This document shows, one piece after another, positions 1 through 9,815 of a stretch of 64,000 nucleotides of DNA (the first letter of the stretch is position 1; the number at the start of each line of letters is the position of its first letter). The stretch spans positions 146,489,001 through 146,553,000 of the forward strand of contig CM065815.1 in the NCBI GenBank assembly GCA_033398695.1, in the 5' to 3' direction. The notes beneath the pieces were generated by a model that was not told where the DNA came from, ran no database searches, and worked only from the letters and a program-made list of their open reading frames with translations. The position numbers were made by a program, and so were the translations under genes. This DNA comes from Orobanche coerulescens (lineage: Eukaryota > Streptophyta > Magnoliopsida > Lamiales > Orobanchaceae).

Positions 1-1023
1 TAGCGACGCTAAGTGGTTCAGATTGTTTATTTTGAGCTTTTGGCCGTAGACCGAATTGCTAGGCAATCGTTCGACTTGAGATGATTTGTATATCATTCCT
101 TTTGTTAAGGTTCTATCTTGCTACGTTGATCGAAGGAGGCGGCCTTCGAGTGTGTTGAGATCATTGAAGTGTTTCGTTCTTGCCATCTTCGAGGCAAGTA
201 TCGTAATATGTTAATATTGGTATATTTGAGCATGCGTGTGATTATTCATGTTGTTGAACATGAGATTTATCTCGTTGAATTGTCAAGATATTCGTTATCT
301 AGTGTTTGTATGTTCATGTTGATAGACATGGTGATTTGGCATATATGTTATGCATGAGTTATGTTTGTGTTTGTTGTGCGATCTATGCTGAGGGCGCTGG
401 ATCGGATGTCCACCTCGTGTTGGTCTGACGGGATCATCTTGGGATCTAGGGTGAGGGCGCTGGATCATTGGACGGGTTATTTCCACCTCGTGTTGGTCCG
501 ATGGGATCATCTTGGGATCTATGCTGAGGGCGCTGGATCATTGGAATACCCATGCTGTGTTAATGGAATCTTGTTGATTCGCATTATCGGATTCCAGTAG
601 CGGAAGTCCGTGTGATGTATCTTGTTATGTATTGTTGATGCATATTTGATTCATTTAAATGATACTTGTACTAGCATCGTTTTGCTAACCGCTTCGGGGG
701 TGGACATTTGTTTTGATGTTCAGGTAGCCGAGGAGCAGGAAAACAGCCACAGTACCGACGTGACGACGAAGGGGTTCAGTGATGTTTGTTGTTGTTGGTG
801 ATTTGTTTCCTTGGTTTGATTTCAGTACTCGAGTACGCGTGTCTTATTAATATCATTTCGATATGGTTGTATTAATTACTCGTTGAACCAGTTGTACGGT
901 TTTGTAAACTTGAATTTCCGTGATGTTGATGTTCTATATTTACATTTCTTTTAAATTAGCCTTGTAAATCCTTACTTAAGGGGTTTACGGCGCTGTAATT
1001 ATTCCGAATATCTCGGGGTGTTA
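1..1023 (+). repeat. E1 5' LTR, 3' portion
   Basis: Nearly identical to 6341-7363 of the E1 3' LTR; the differences I see are mostly single transitions. It contains three tandem units of about 70 bp at roughly 379-545, each with GAGGGCGCTGGATC and CACCTCGTGTTGGT. It also has the CTAAC and TTCAG|GT acceptor of the predicted LTR intron (AG at 722-723). It ends at ...CGGGGTGTTA without the expected CA and without a following primer site. Confidence 0.9.
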
Positions 1024-1700
1024 GAGAGGCAAAGATCCGAGAGTTTTTCTCACCACAGAGTTCGGAAGCATCTGTGAGAGATGTAATCAAAACTTTTAAT
1101 CATCAGCTGACTTGTGTGCGACACTTGGTCAGGACGGAGGCAGAAAAGATTTTTCATTTCGATATGCGGATGAAGCCGGAGATTCAGCAGTACATGTCCG
1201 AGTTCGAGTGTACTACGTTGCGACAGTATCAAGACAAAGCGTTGGCCTACGACATGAAAGAGGCGGCGGTGGAGAAATCGGTGGAGGCAAAGAAGCAGAA
1301 GGTGACCGGCAACTTTTCAGAAAACAAGAGTGGTGGGCCCCGCAAGGGCCAATCTTCCTTTTATTCAGCTAGGAAACCTCCACAACCTTCTAGAGGCGGA
1401 AAGAAGTTCCGAACTACATCAGCGGTTTCAGACGCATCAAAGAAATGCTACAATTGTGGTCGAGCAGGGCATATTCGACGTGACTGCCCCGCATCTTCTG
1501 TGACTTGTTACGATTGTGGACAAGAAGGGCACCGTGCGGCCTTTCGTGGAGCTGCTACTAGATCTTTTGGTACTCGCACTCCAGCGCCAGTTCCGAAGGA
1601 GACAAGTGTGAACCAGACGCAGCAGAGTGGATTTTAGCAGCAGAACGTTGGGAAGAGAGAGACATCCAGTGCTGGGTCCGTTCCTCCGCGCCTGTACGAG
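1024..1700 (+). pseudogene. E1 gag fragment (capsid C-terminus and nucleocapsid)
   Basis: The longest open stretch, 1074-1637, encodes the C-terminal part of a retrotransposon gag: FHFDMRMKPEIQQYM and TTLRQYQDKALAYDM match the equivalent part of K gag (13596-14369). A basic linker and two zinc knuckles follow. The first, CYNCGRAGHIRRDC, is intact. The second begins CYDCGQEGH but its last cysteine is replaced (AAF). The N-terminal half of gag is deleted. A TAG at 1636-1638 (probably CAG to TAG) separates it from the protease. Gag would form the cytoplasmic virus-like particle and bind the RNA genome. Confidence 0.85.
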
Positions 1701-2225
1701 ATGAGGAAATCTGACGATCAGAACACTGCTGTTGCATCAGGTACGATTCAGATCCTTTTGCAACCAGTTAGTGTTTTATTCGATTCCGGAGCTACACATT
1801 CTTTCGTATCATTGAACAGTGTAAATCGTTTAAGAATCTCGTGCTTATTTGATTGTGAACCATATGTTGTGGGTTTGCCGAGTGGAGAGAGAATTGTGGG
1901 AACCCTAGAGGCTAGAGATTTTCCAGTGTCTATAGGAGGGAGAGATTGGCCATCGAATCTTATTGTAGTTGACATCTACGGTGACGATTTAATTCTCGGA
2001 GACGATTGGCTCAACCGTTATGGAGCTATTCTGAATTACCGAGAGAGAGTCATTTCTATCATTGCTGATGACGGATCTGAACACTTATTCCGAGGATGGA
2101 GACCAGGAAGCTCGGGAAAATTGATCAAAGCAATGAAAGCCGTGAAATTACTGAAGCAGGGATGTCACGGACTTTGGTGCTATGCCATGAGGAAAGAGGA
2201 AGGAGTAGAGCTCTCGTCTATTTAA
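1701..2225 (+). pseudogene. E1 aspartic protease region
   Basis: Retropepsin-like aspartic protease that would cut the gag-pol polyprotein. The catalytic motif [12 protein letters not shown] is intact, and the second conserved hydrophobic stretch [14 protein letters not shown] is present. The frame ends at a TAA (2223-2225), where relatives read straight through into reverse transcriptase (compare [11 protein letters not shown] in K). It is therefore one segment of a broken pol frame rather than a separate gene. The preceding segment LYEMRKSDDQ matches the same linker in K and M. Confidence 0.88.
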
Positions 2226-2228
2226 GTT

Positions 2229-3905
2229 GTGAATGAGTTCTCAGATGTATTTCCTGACGAACTACCTGGGTTACCTCCACAGAGAGAAGTGGAATTCACT
2301 ATCGAATTAGAGCCTGGAGCAGCTCCTATTTCCAGAGCACCATACCGCATGGCGCCAACCGAGATGTATGAACTCAAGAAACAACTGGAGGAATTGTTAC
2401 AGAAGGGCTACATTCAACCTAGCGTTTCTCCTTGGGGAGCGCCCGTTCTCTTTGTCCGAAAGAAAGACGGATCCCTCCGACTGTGTATTGATTACAGGGA
2501 GCTCAACAAGATGACGATCAAGAATAAGTACCCTATACCTCGGATCGACGACTTGTTTGATCAACTGCAAGGGGCAAGGGTATTCTCGAAGATTGACTTG
2601 CGATCAGGATACCACCAGTTGAGAATTAAGGAATCGGATATACCGAAATCTGCTTTCAGATCCCGGTATGGGCATTATGAATTTGTAGTAATGTCATTTG
2701 GACTTACCAATGCTCCTGCGGTATTCATGCAATTGATGAATTGGGTATTCTTGGAATACTTGGATAAATTTGTGGTCGTCTTCATTGATGACATCTTGAT
2801 ATATTCGAAGGACGCAGAGGAGCATGCCGAACATTTGCGTGTGGTTTTGAGCACTTTGAGGAAGGAACAACTGTATGCAAAGCTTTTAAAATGCGAGTTC
2901 TGGCTTAGGGAGGTAACTTTCCTCGGGCATGTGATATCAGCTGACGGAGTTCAGGTGGACCCAAAGAAAGTCGAAGCAATCTTGGAATGGGAAGCTCCTA
3001 ATAACGTGAAGGAAGTCTGGAGTTTCTTAGGACTTGCTGGATATTATCGCCGCTTTGTAGAGGGATTTTCCAAAATTGCTCGTCCGCTCACTCAGCTGTT
3101 ACAGAAAACTCAAAAGTTTAAGTGGGATGAGAAATGCCAGGCGGGTTTTGATGAACTTAAGAAGAGACTGACAACAACACCTATATTAGCATTACCAGAT
3201 GGAACTGATGGATTCATGGTGTACATCAACGCTTCAAATCAGGGTCTGGGATGTGTGTTGATGCAAAAAGATAAGGTGATTGCCTATGCTTCTCGGCAGC
3301 TGAAACCATACGAGGTCAATTACCCGACTCATGATCTGGAGTTAGCAGCTGTAGTCTTTGCATTGAAAATTTGGAGACATTATTTGTACGGCACTCATTG
3401 TCAAATCTTTACCGATCATAAGAGCCTCAAGTACATTTTCAGTCAGAAAGAATTAAACATAAGGCAGGGAAGGTGGCTGGAATTGATCAAGGATTACGAC
3501 TTGGAGATTCTCTATCATCCGGGAAAAGCAAACGTAGTAGCCGATGCCTTGAGCCGTAAACCTGTTTCTCTTCGAGTGTTGGAAGCACTTACATCCCAAA
3601 CCAGTATTCAACGGGAACTGATCTGCGAGGGGATTGAAGTATGGGCGCCAGGAATCCAAGGGCAACTTTATGTGATGGAACTGACTTCATCACTAGTCGA
3701 GGAGATCAAGTCTAAGCAGTTGGACGATTCTCTGATCCTTCGATTATGTGATGAAGTAAAGAAAGGAAAAGCCCCAGGATTCGTGATACAAGATGATGGA
3801 GTTCTGAGATTTCAGAGTCGACTTTGCGTTCCCGATAATGATGATTTGAGACGGACTATTCTGAAGGAAGCTCACAGCGCGCCCTATTCTATTCACCCGG
3901 CGTGA
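2229..3905 (+). pseudogene. E1 reverse transcriptase and RNase H region
   Basis: 558 codons. Reverse transcriptase spans roughly residues 40-240, with LCIDYREL and the catalytic FIDD at residues 185-188 (the usual YXDD position). RNase H lies at about 320-460, then the start of the integrase linker. The RNase H motif is VYINASNQG where relatives in this window have IYSDASKQG (K), so the first catalytic aspartate is Asn (residue 334). The same change is in E2. At 3901 a 2-base loss relative to E2 (61440) destroys the frame just before the integrase zinc-binding domain. The product would copy RNA into cDNA in the particle. Confidence 0.92.
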
Positions 3906-3909
3906 TAAG

Positions 3910-5121
3910 ATGTATAAGGATTTAAAACAAAATTTCTGGTGGGGGAATATGAAGAAGGACGTAGCAGAGTACGTTTCGAAGTGCTTGACTTGTCAGCAAG
4001 TTAAGATTGAACATCAGCAACCTGCCGGAATGTTAAGGCCGCTTCCGATCCCTGAATGGAAGTGGGAGGACATCTCGATGGATTTCATCACCAGTATGCC
4101 AAGGACTAGAACGGGAATGAACATGATTTGGGTTATAGTTGATTGACTAACCAAGTCGGCTCATTTCCTAGGAATTAAAGATACATGGGGACCCGAGAGA
4201 TTGGTGCGAGTATTTATTGCGGAAATAGTCAGATTGCATGGGACGCCGAAGACCATTATTTCGGATCGAGATGGTCGCTTCGTGTCGCACTTCTGGAAAG
4301 CAGTTCACAGGGCTTTGGGGACTGAGCTCAACTTTAGTACGGCTTATCATCCCCAAACGGACGGTCAGTCCGAAAGGACTATTCAAATAGTAGAAGACAA
4401 GCTTAGAGCTTGTGCGTTGGATTCGTCAACTGATTGGGAAGTTCACTTGCCCTTGATCGAATTCACCTATAACAATAGTTGGCATGCTTCAATTAAGATG
4501 GCACCATTTGAAGCTTTGTACGGGAGAAGATGTTGATCGCCCCTGTGCTGGGATGATTCTTCGGACTTGATCGGGACGGAACCGGAATTGATAATTCAGA
4601 CTCAAGAGAAGATAGCTTTGATTCGAGAAAGACTGTTGACTGCCCAGAGTCGACAAAAGTCTTATGCAGACGTACGTCGTCGTCCTCTAGAGTTCGACAT
4701 TGGGGAACATGTACTATTGAAGGTGTCTCCTACATGAGGGATTTTCCGTTTTGGGAGGAGAGGTAAGCTAAGTCCGAGATATATCGGACCATTCGAGATC
4801 CTCGAGAAAGTTGGAGATTTAGCATACAGGTTGGCCTTACCGCCATCGCTGAGTCACGTTCACAATGTGTTTCACGTATCCCAACTGCGGAAGTATGTAC
4901 CGGACCCCAGTCACGTCATTGATTTCGACGAGATCGAGATAGCTAATGATGGCACCTTCGAAGAGAGACCAATCAAGATACTTGAGAGTCAGATCAAACA
5001 GTTGAGGAATAAACCAATACACTTGGTTAAAGTACAATGGTCACGACACGGAGTCGAAGAGTCCACTTGGGAAACAGAAGACAGTATGAAGACTAGATAT
5101 CCGGAGTTGTTTTCATCTTAA
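3910..5121 (+). pseudogene. E1 integrase and chromodomain region, broken
   Basis: Continuation of pol. Seen in order: [11 protein letters not shown] (end of the HHCC zinc domain), the DDE core ([32 protein letters not shown]), the [19 protein letters not shown] region and a C-terminal chromodomain ([20 protein letters not shown]) ending at TAA 5119-5121. Three TGA stops interrupt it at 4144-4146, 4534-4536 and 4735-4737. Each sits where relatives encode Arg, consistent with CGA to TGA. The same three stops occur in E2. A chromodomain would steer integration to histone-marked chromatin. Confidence 0.92.
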
Positions 5122-5156
5122 GTTTCGGGACAAAACTTCTTTTTAGGAAGGAAGGA
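5120..5156 (+). promoter_or_regulatory. E1 post-stop inverted repeat and polypurine tract
   Basis: The inverted repeat AAGTTTCG-GGA-CAAAACTT overlaps the pol stop codon (one arm base changed here) and is followed by the purine tract GGAAGGAAGGA directly before the LTR. The same hairpin sits in the same place in K, M, N, Q and E2. The purine tract is the expected plus-strand primer. Confidence 0.75.
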
Positions 5157-5308
5157 TGTAATACCCGAGATTTCTGTTATGTATTTAGAACTTGTGACAT
5201 TGTTATTGTTGCACTTTTATCTGAGTATTATTCTCCGTATTTCATAATCGGATGTTGTTGAGCGTATGATTTCATGAATATGATTTAAAAATTGTAATTT
5301 TGTGCATG

Positions 5309-5623
5309 TAGCGCACGCTATCGGCTATGTGTAGCGTACGCTAACATGGATCCATAGCGCACGCTACAAAGGAACATTAGCGCATGCTATGCGTGGTCAA
5401 TATGATTGAGACGTGTGGTAGGTGAGATCAGGCCGGGGATCTTGGTCGGATTGTGTCGGGATGAACCTAGACGGCTTTCGAGAAAAGCTAAGTCAATGCC
5501 TTCGCGCACGCTACTGACATGAGGACAGCGCACGCTAAGTGCTGAGTACAGTGAGGTCAGTAAGTTGTTAGCGCACGCTACGAGCATGGACTAGCGCGCG
5601 CTAATAACCATTTCCTATAAATA
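5309..5623 (+). promoter_or_regulatory. E1 LTR palindrome array and TATA box
   Basis: Eight TAGCG-NN-CGCTA-type 12-mers start at 5309, 5332, 5355 and 5378 (23-bp steps), then 5502 and 5526 (both slightly degraded), then 5569 and 5592. The last ends 12 bp before the TATA box at 5616. Central dinucleotides vary (CA, TA, CG, AT) while the five-base arms are kept. The position is that of the U3 promoter. A role as transcription-factor sites is inferred. Confidence 0.7.
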
Positions 5624-5824
5624 GGACAACATCCTTCTCGTAATTTCAGTCCTTTCTTCTCCCACATCCGAATCCTTATACTTAGAGTATTACTCTCTAC
5701 ATCCTAAACACTTCATATCAACATCCTAGCTCGTGATTGAAGATCGTATATCATTGGAGATTGGTGTTCAAGCCTTCGGTGTTGGATTGCTTCGAATTTC
5801 CTCCTTGTTCTTCACTACTTTGAG

Positions 5825-7073
5825 GTAGGTGATTCTTCACCAATAATAGTAGTATTCTGAAGGACGTTTGATCATGCTTATCTTGTCAGTTAGATTCTTA
5901 AGTAGTCGAACATCATGTGCTAGAAGGATATTTTCGATGTTTCGATACTTATTCACCGTATAAACCATTAAACCTCTTGGTGTTTGAACTCCTAGCATAT
6001 TCTGAAGCTTCAAACCAATTTGTGATCAGTAGACGGATATTACCTAGTTGTTACGTTTTACATATTGGAATCATGCGTTTTGGAACGTAGGACGAACGGA
6101 ACTTAGATTATTTTCTTGAAGATCAAGATGAATGATGGTGTAGTAATGATGATACGTATCCTTGTATCCCGTAGTCGTTTTATCCGTATAGAACTTTCAC
6201 AAACCTTATGAGCATGATATGCACGGGGATGACATGTATTATCACCATAGAATTTTTAAGTTCATCACCATTAGAACAAGTTTTCTGTCAGTAGTAATCT
6301 GCCATGCACGGTTAGCGCACGTTACGTAGAGTACGTAGCGTACGCTAAGTGGTTCAGACAGATTGTTTATTTTGAGCTTTTGGCCGTAGACCGAATTGCT
6401 AGGCAATCGTTCGACTTGAGATGATTTGTATATCATTCCTTTTGTTAAGGTTCTATCTTGCTACGTTGATCGAAGGAGGCGGCCTTCGAGTGTGTTGAGA
6501 TCATTGAAGTGTTTTGTTCTTGCCATCTTCGAGGCAAGTATCGTAATATGTTAATATTGGTATATTTGAGCATGCGTGTGATTATTCATGTTGTTGAACA
6601 TGAGATTTATCTCGTTGAATTGTCAAGATATTCGTTATCTAGTGTTTGTATGTTCATGTTGATGGACATGGTGATTTGGCATATATGTTATGCATGAGTT
6701 ATGTTTGTGTTTGTTGTGCGATCTATGCTGGGGGCGCTGGATCGGATGTCCACCTCGTGTTGGTCCGACGGGATCATCTTGGGATCTAGGCTGAGGGCGC
6801 TGGATCATTGGACGGGTTATTTCCACCTCGTGTTGGTCCGACGGGATCATCTTGGGATCTATGCTGAGGGCGCTGGATCATTGGAATACCCATGCTGTGT
6901 TAATGGAATCTTGTGGATTTGCATTATCGGATTCCAGTAGCGGAAGTCCGTGTGATGTATCTTGTTATGTATTGTTGATGCATATTTGATTCGTTTAAAT
7001 GATACTTGTACTAGCATCGTTTTGCTAACCCCTTCGGGGGTGGACATTTGTTTTGATGTTCAGGTAGCCGAGG
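5825..7073 (+). other. Predicted intron inside E1 3' LTR
   Basis: Donor TTTGAG|GTAGGT at 5825, CTAAC branch-site consensus at 7025-7029 inside GCTAACCCC..GGGG, acceptor GATGTTCAG|GTAGCC ending at 7073. The predicted length is 1249 nt. The arrangement matches the LTRs of K, L, M and Q. There is no transcript evidence; this is a prediction from sequence. Confidence 0.55.
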
Positions 7074-7365
7074 AGCAGGAAAATAGCCACAGTACCGACG
7101 TGACGACGAAGGGGTTCAGTGATGTTTGTTGTTGTTGGTGATTTGTTTCCTTGGTTTGATTTCAGTACTCGAGTACGCGTGTCTTATTAATATCATTTCG
7201 ATATGGTTGTATTAATAACTCGTTGAACCAGTTGTACGGTTTTGTAAACTTGAATTTCCGTGATGTTGATGTTCTATATTTACATTTCTTTTAAATTAGC
7301 CTTGTAAATCCTTACTTAAGGAGTTTACGACGCTGTAATTATTCCGAATATCTCGGGGTGTTACA

Positions 7366-7805
7366 AGTAGCATGGCCAAGAGGATGAAGACGAAGCTCGG
7401 TAAATATTGGTTGGAGGAATTCGACTTGAATCCGAGGATGAACAAGATCCTTTATGTTGCTGTAGTACTTGATCCGAGATAGAAGTTGACGCATGTGGAA
7501 AAGTGTTTGAAGGTCGTGTATGGCGAGGATCGAGCAAAGGAACTAGTGGGAGAGGTGAAAAGCTCATTGGATGAGTTCTTTCATATTTATAAGAAGAATG
7601 TGACTACGACCTTACCACCAGTAGCCAATACACCGCCCCCACAGCATCCTCATACTTCTACAGACCGCTCTGATTGTCGCGGGCTTCGGGCTAAATCTTT
7701 GTTAAGCCAACTACGGGTTGGGGAAGAATAACCAAATGCTACTAGTTTAGAGATCGATCTCTATTTATCAGAGAGTCAGTATGTGATGTCTTCCGCCAAA
7801 GCTGA
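7366..7805 (+). pseudogene. hAT-family transposase, first fragment
   Basis: Reads MAKRMKTKLGKYW..., then ILYVAVVLDPR and KLTHVEKCL, the pattern of the RNase-H-like catalytic region of plant hAT transposases (RICESLEEPER/BED-type proteins). It then enters the start of the dimerisation region (SLEIDLYLSES). In-frame stops at 7480-7482 (TAG) and 7729-7731 (TAA) show decay. The frame is cut at 7805 by retrotransposon K and resumes at 16566. The part upstream of 7366 is displaced by E1, whose 3' LTR abuts it, so two retrotransposons sit in one hAT gene. Confidence 0.85.
7801..7805. repeat. K target-site duplication, left copy (GCTGA)
   Basis: GCTGA directly flanks the left LTR of K and is repeated at 16566-16570 directly after the right LTR. 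Five-base duplications are the norm for Ty3/gypsy integrases. Confidence 0.93.
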
Positions 7806-8210
7806 TGTAACACCCCCATGATTTACGGAGATATTACAGCGCCGTAGATCCTTTTTGGAGAACCTACCAGGCTTAGACCCAAATAAAACACATTAAATAC
7901 GACAAACATAAATGTTCATACATTCGAAACCAACTTCAATTTCAACATGACATACAGCACAATACCAAACAACATATCATCCCGAGGAATCATAACCAAT
8001 ATGACCGTTCACCACGGGAATACAACAGCATCATTAACCATTAATAATGACATGAAATACAACACTGGACAGTACCCGCGCGAGTACAAAACCAAAACAC
8101 GACTTTGACCATGACCACCAACTCAAAATGATGTACGATATCAATGCTGCCCACCAAGCTCGTGTCCGTCCTGTGCTAGTCCTCCCCTTTGGACTGTGCA
8201 CTGAATACAC

Positions 8211-8962
8211 AAAAGTATATCCACCCCAGAAGGGGTCAGCAAGAAGCCGGTGCAAGTACAATGATTCTAGAATATGTACAACAAGTGAATAATCAACAAA
8301 ACCCACAAAAAATCATAGTGCCATCACAGATATTCCGGAATACCACATCACAATCATCATCACAAAACAACCTCCCAAGCTATACTGGCCCTGTACCTCT
8401 CAAGCAAGATACACACCCCAGAGACACCTCGTCAGGCCCTCCCTGGTGTATAGCCCAACCGAGTGATCTGTAGGGATACGCAGCCTACCGGACCCCAGGG
8501 GACCCTCACTGGTTTTACTCGGCTCACACACACTCGATCAATAATTGGCACAAATTCCATTTTTACATATTCACACGAAGTACATTAAACACAATCAAAG
8601 TACTTGCCTCAATTTGAACGACACGAGAAACGGCGAACGGATGAATGTACAGTCCGAATTTCCTTCAACGATTCGATCCTAACACATCGAAATACCGAAT
8701 CAAAACACAACACCACGTAAATGGAAAGATTCACCCTAAGTTCTACCCTTAGGGACATTTATTCAAATATTACGAAGGAAACGTAGCTCGAACCCAAACT
8801 ATGAAAGGTAACTTAGGGTTAAATCCGTGAATCTTGGAGAAAAATGAAGGATTATGATTACAACATCACAATCTAGCACAAATCGGAGCTAGGATAGATT
8901 AGAATCAAAGATCTCGACAAAAACCCCAAAAATATGAAGAACTATGGTTCCAACGGTTTTAC
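8211..8962 (-). other. Predicted intron inside K 3' LTR
   Basis: In element sense: donor AAATCAAG|GTAAAAC (GT at 8962-8961), CTGAC branch-type site at 8239-8235 within GCTGACCCC..GGGG, acceptor GTGTATTCAG|TG (AG at 8212-8211). The predicted length is 752 nt. The 5' LTR carries the matching segment at 14993-15754 with acceptor TATTCAG|GTA. Confidence 0.55.
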
Positions 8963-9138
8963 CTTGATTTGGATGGTGAAAGTTGATAAGATGTTGACAA
9001 CTTGGTGTTAGGAGCCCAAAATTATCGTTGGATGAAGAAATCCGACCAAAAATCTGCACTCTCCAATGGTCAAGTATGCCCAGCCGCCGAAGAGAAGAGG
9101 AAGAGGTGAAAAATGACATCTCTAGAACCTACCCCCCA

Positions 9139-9592
9139 TATATATACTGGGAGGTATTAGCGCACGCTACGGCTACAGGCTTAGCGTGCGCTAACGAGCT
9201 GAGGGCGGTGCACTGCTGAAGAAAAAGGCAGTTCAGAACTTTCTGCCAGACTCCGATAGCGTACGCTGAACTATCTGTTAGCGTGCGCTATCGATTGCTA
9301 CTAGCGCGCGCTAATTCCATACGGTAGCGTGCGCTACCTGCAAATACCTGCAGTCCAGAAACGTTTCTGTCCTCACTGACCTGTCATCCTAGCGCACGCT
9401 ATCATACAAGTAACGTGCGCGAGTACATCGAAATAGCATACGTTAGTCCGTCCATAGCGTACGCTAACGCCTCATTCCAGAGTCCAGAAAGCTTACTGTC
9501 CAGCGGGCTTAACGCACGCTATTGTACAAGAGTAGCGTGCGCTACTCGAACTTGGCTAGCGTGCGCTAGACATACAGTCTTAGCGTGCGCTA
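9139..9592 (-). promoter_or_regulatory. K 3' LTR palindrome array with TATA box
   Basis: Fourteen TAGCG-NN-CGCTA-type 12-mers (some degraded) start at 9158, 9182 | 9257, 9279, 9302, 9325 | 9390, 9411, 9434, 9455 | 9510, 9533, 9557, 9581. Steps inside groups are 21-24 bp. Groups are separated by spacers carrying CAGTCCAGAA-like sequence. The TATA-like TATATATA (9139-9146) lies 11 bp beyond the first copy, so in element sense the array sits just upstream of the core promoter. Confidence 0.72.
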
Positions 9593-9777
9593 ACTGCTAT
9601 TTTCCAATTTAAATTCACAAGAAGTCCGGCTAAAACGAGCACAATCCGAGAATCACAAGACCCATCAATTATCAGCCAAAAATATGCCAAGGTCAATCAT
9701 CAATATATACGGTCCAAATAACCACAATACCACAAAATATATCCAAAATAACACTCATAAAATACACGGGTATTACA

Positions 9778-9815
9778 CCCTTACCCCCTAAAAAGAAGTT
9801 TCGTCCCGAAACTTA
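9778..9815 (-). promoter_or_regulatory. K polypurine tract and post-stop hairpin
   Basis: In element sense the stop codon is followed by the perfect inverted repeat AAGTTTCG-GGA-CGAAACTT (9814-9796), then TTTTTAGGGGGTAAGGG up to the LTR at 9777. This is the expected plus-strand primer region. Confidence 0.75.

Larger units (their letters stand above)
1..7365 (+). mobile_element. Chromovirus E1 (Ty3/gypsy), decayed, 5' end outside window
   Basis: Ty3/gypsy retrotransposon read from the + strand. Order seen: partial 5' LTR, gag fragment, protease, reverse transcriptase, RNase H, integrase, chromodomain, polypurine tract, 3' LTR. Position 1 corresponds to about 6341 in the 3' LTR, so the first 1.2 kb of the 5' LTR lies outside the window. 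The primer site and N-terminal gag are missing: LTR sequence ends near 1023 and mid-gag begins soon after. Several in-frame stops and a frameshift make it non-functional. The 3' end abuts a hAT transposase fragment, with AGTAG at 7366-7370 as the candidate target duplication; its partner is outside the window. A chromodomain and the pol motifs place it among chromoviruses, probably Tekay/Del-like. Confidence 0.93.
5157..7365 (+). repeat. E1 3' LTR (2209 bp)
   Basis: Begins TGTAATACCCGAG and ends GGGGTGTTACA, so it has the TG...CA ends of an LTR. Order: an array of TAGCG-NN-CGCTA motifs (5309-5603), TATA box TATAAATA (5616-5623), leader, splice-donor-like site (5825), two further motifs at 6313 and 6336 (23 bp apart), three tandem units of about 70 bp (6719-6885), branch-site and acceptor-like signals (7024-7073), and the end. 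The copy at 62705 is nearly identical. Confidence 0.93.
7806..9777 (-). repeat. K 3' LTR (1972 bp)
   Basis: On the + strand it begins TGTAACACCCCCATG and ends CGGGTATTACA. In element orientation: array of 14 palindromes (9592 down to 9158), TATA (9146-9139), intron-like segment (8962 down to 8211), LTR end at 7806. A 94-codon open stretch at 8189-8473 is on the antisense side and is not supported as a gene. Confidence 0.95.
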
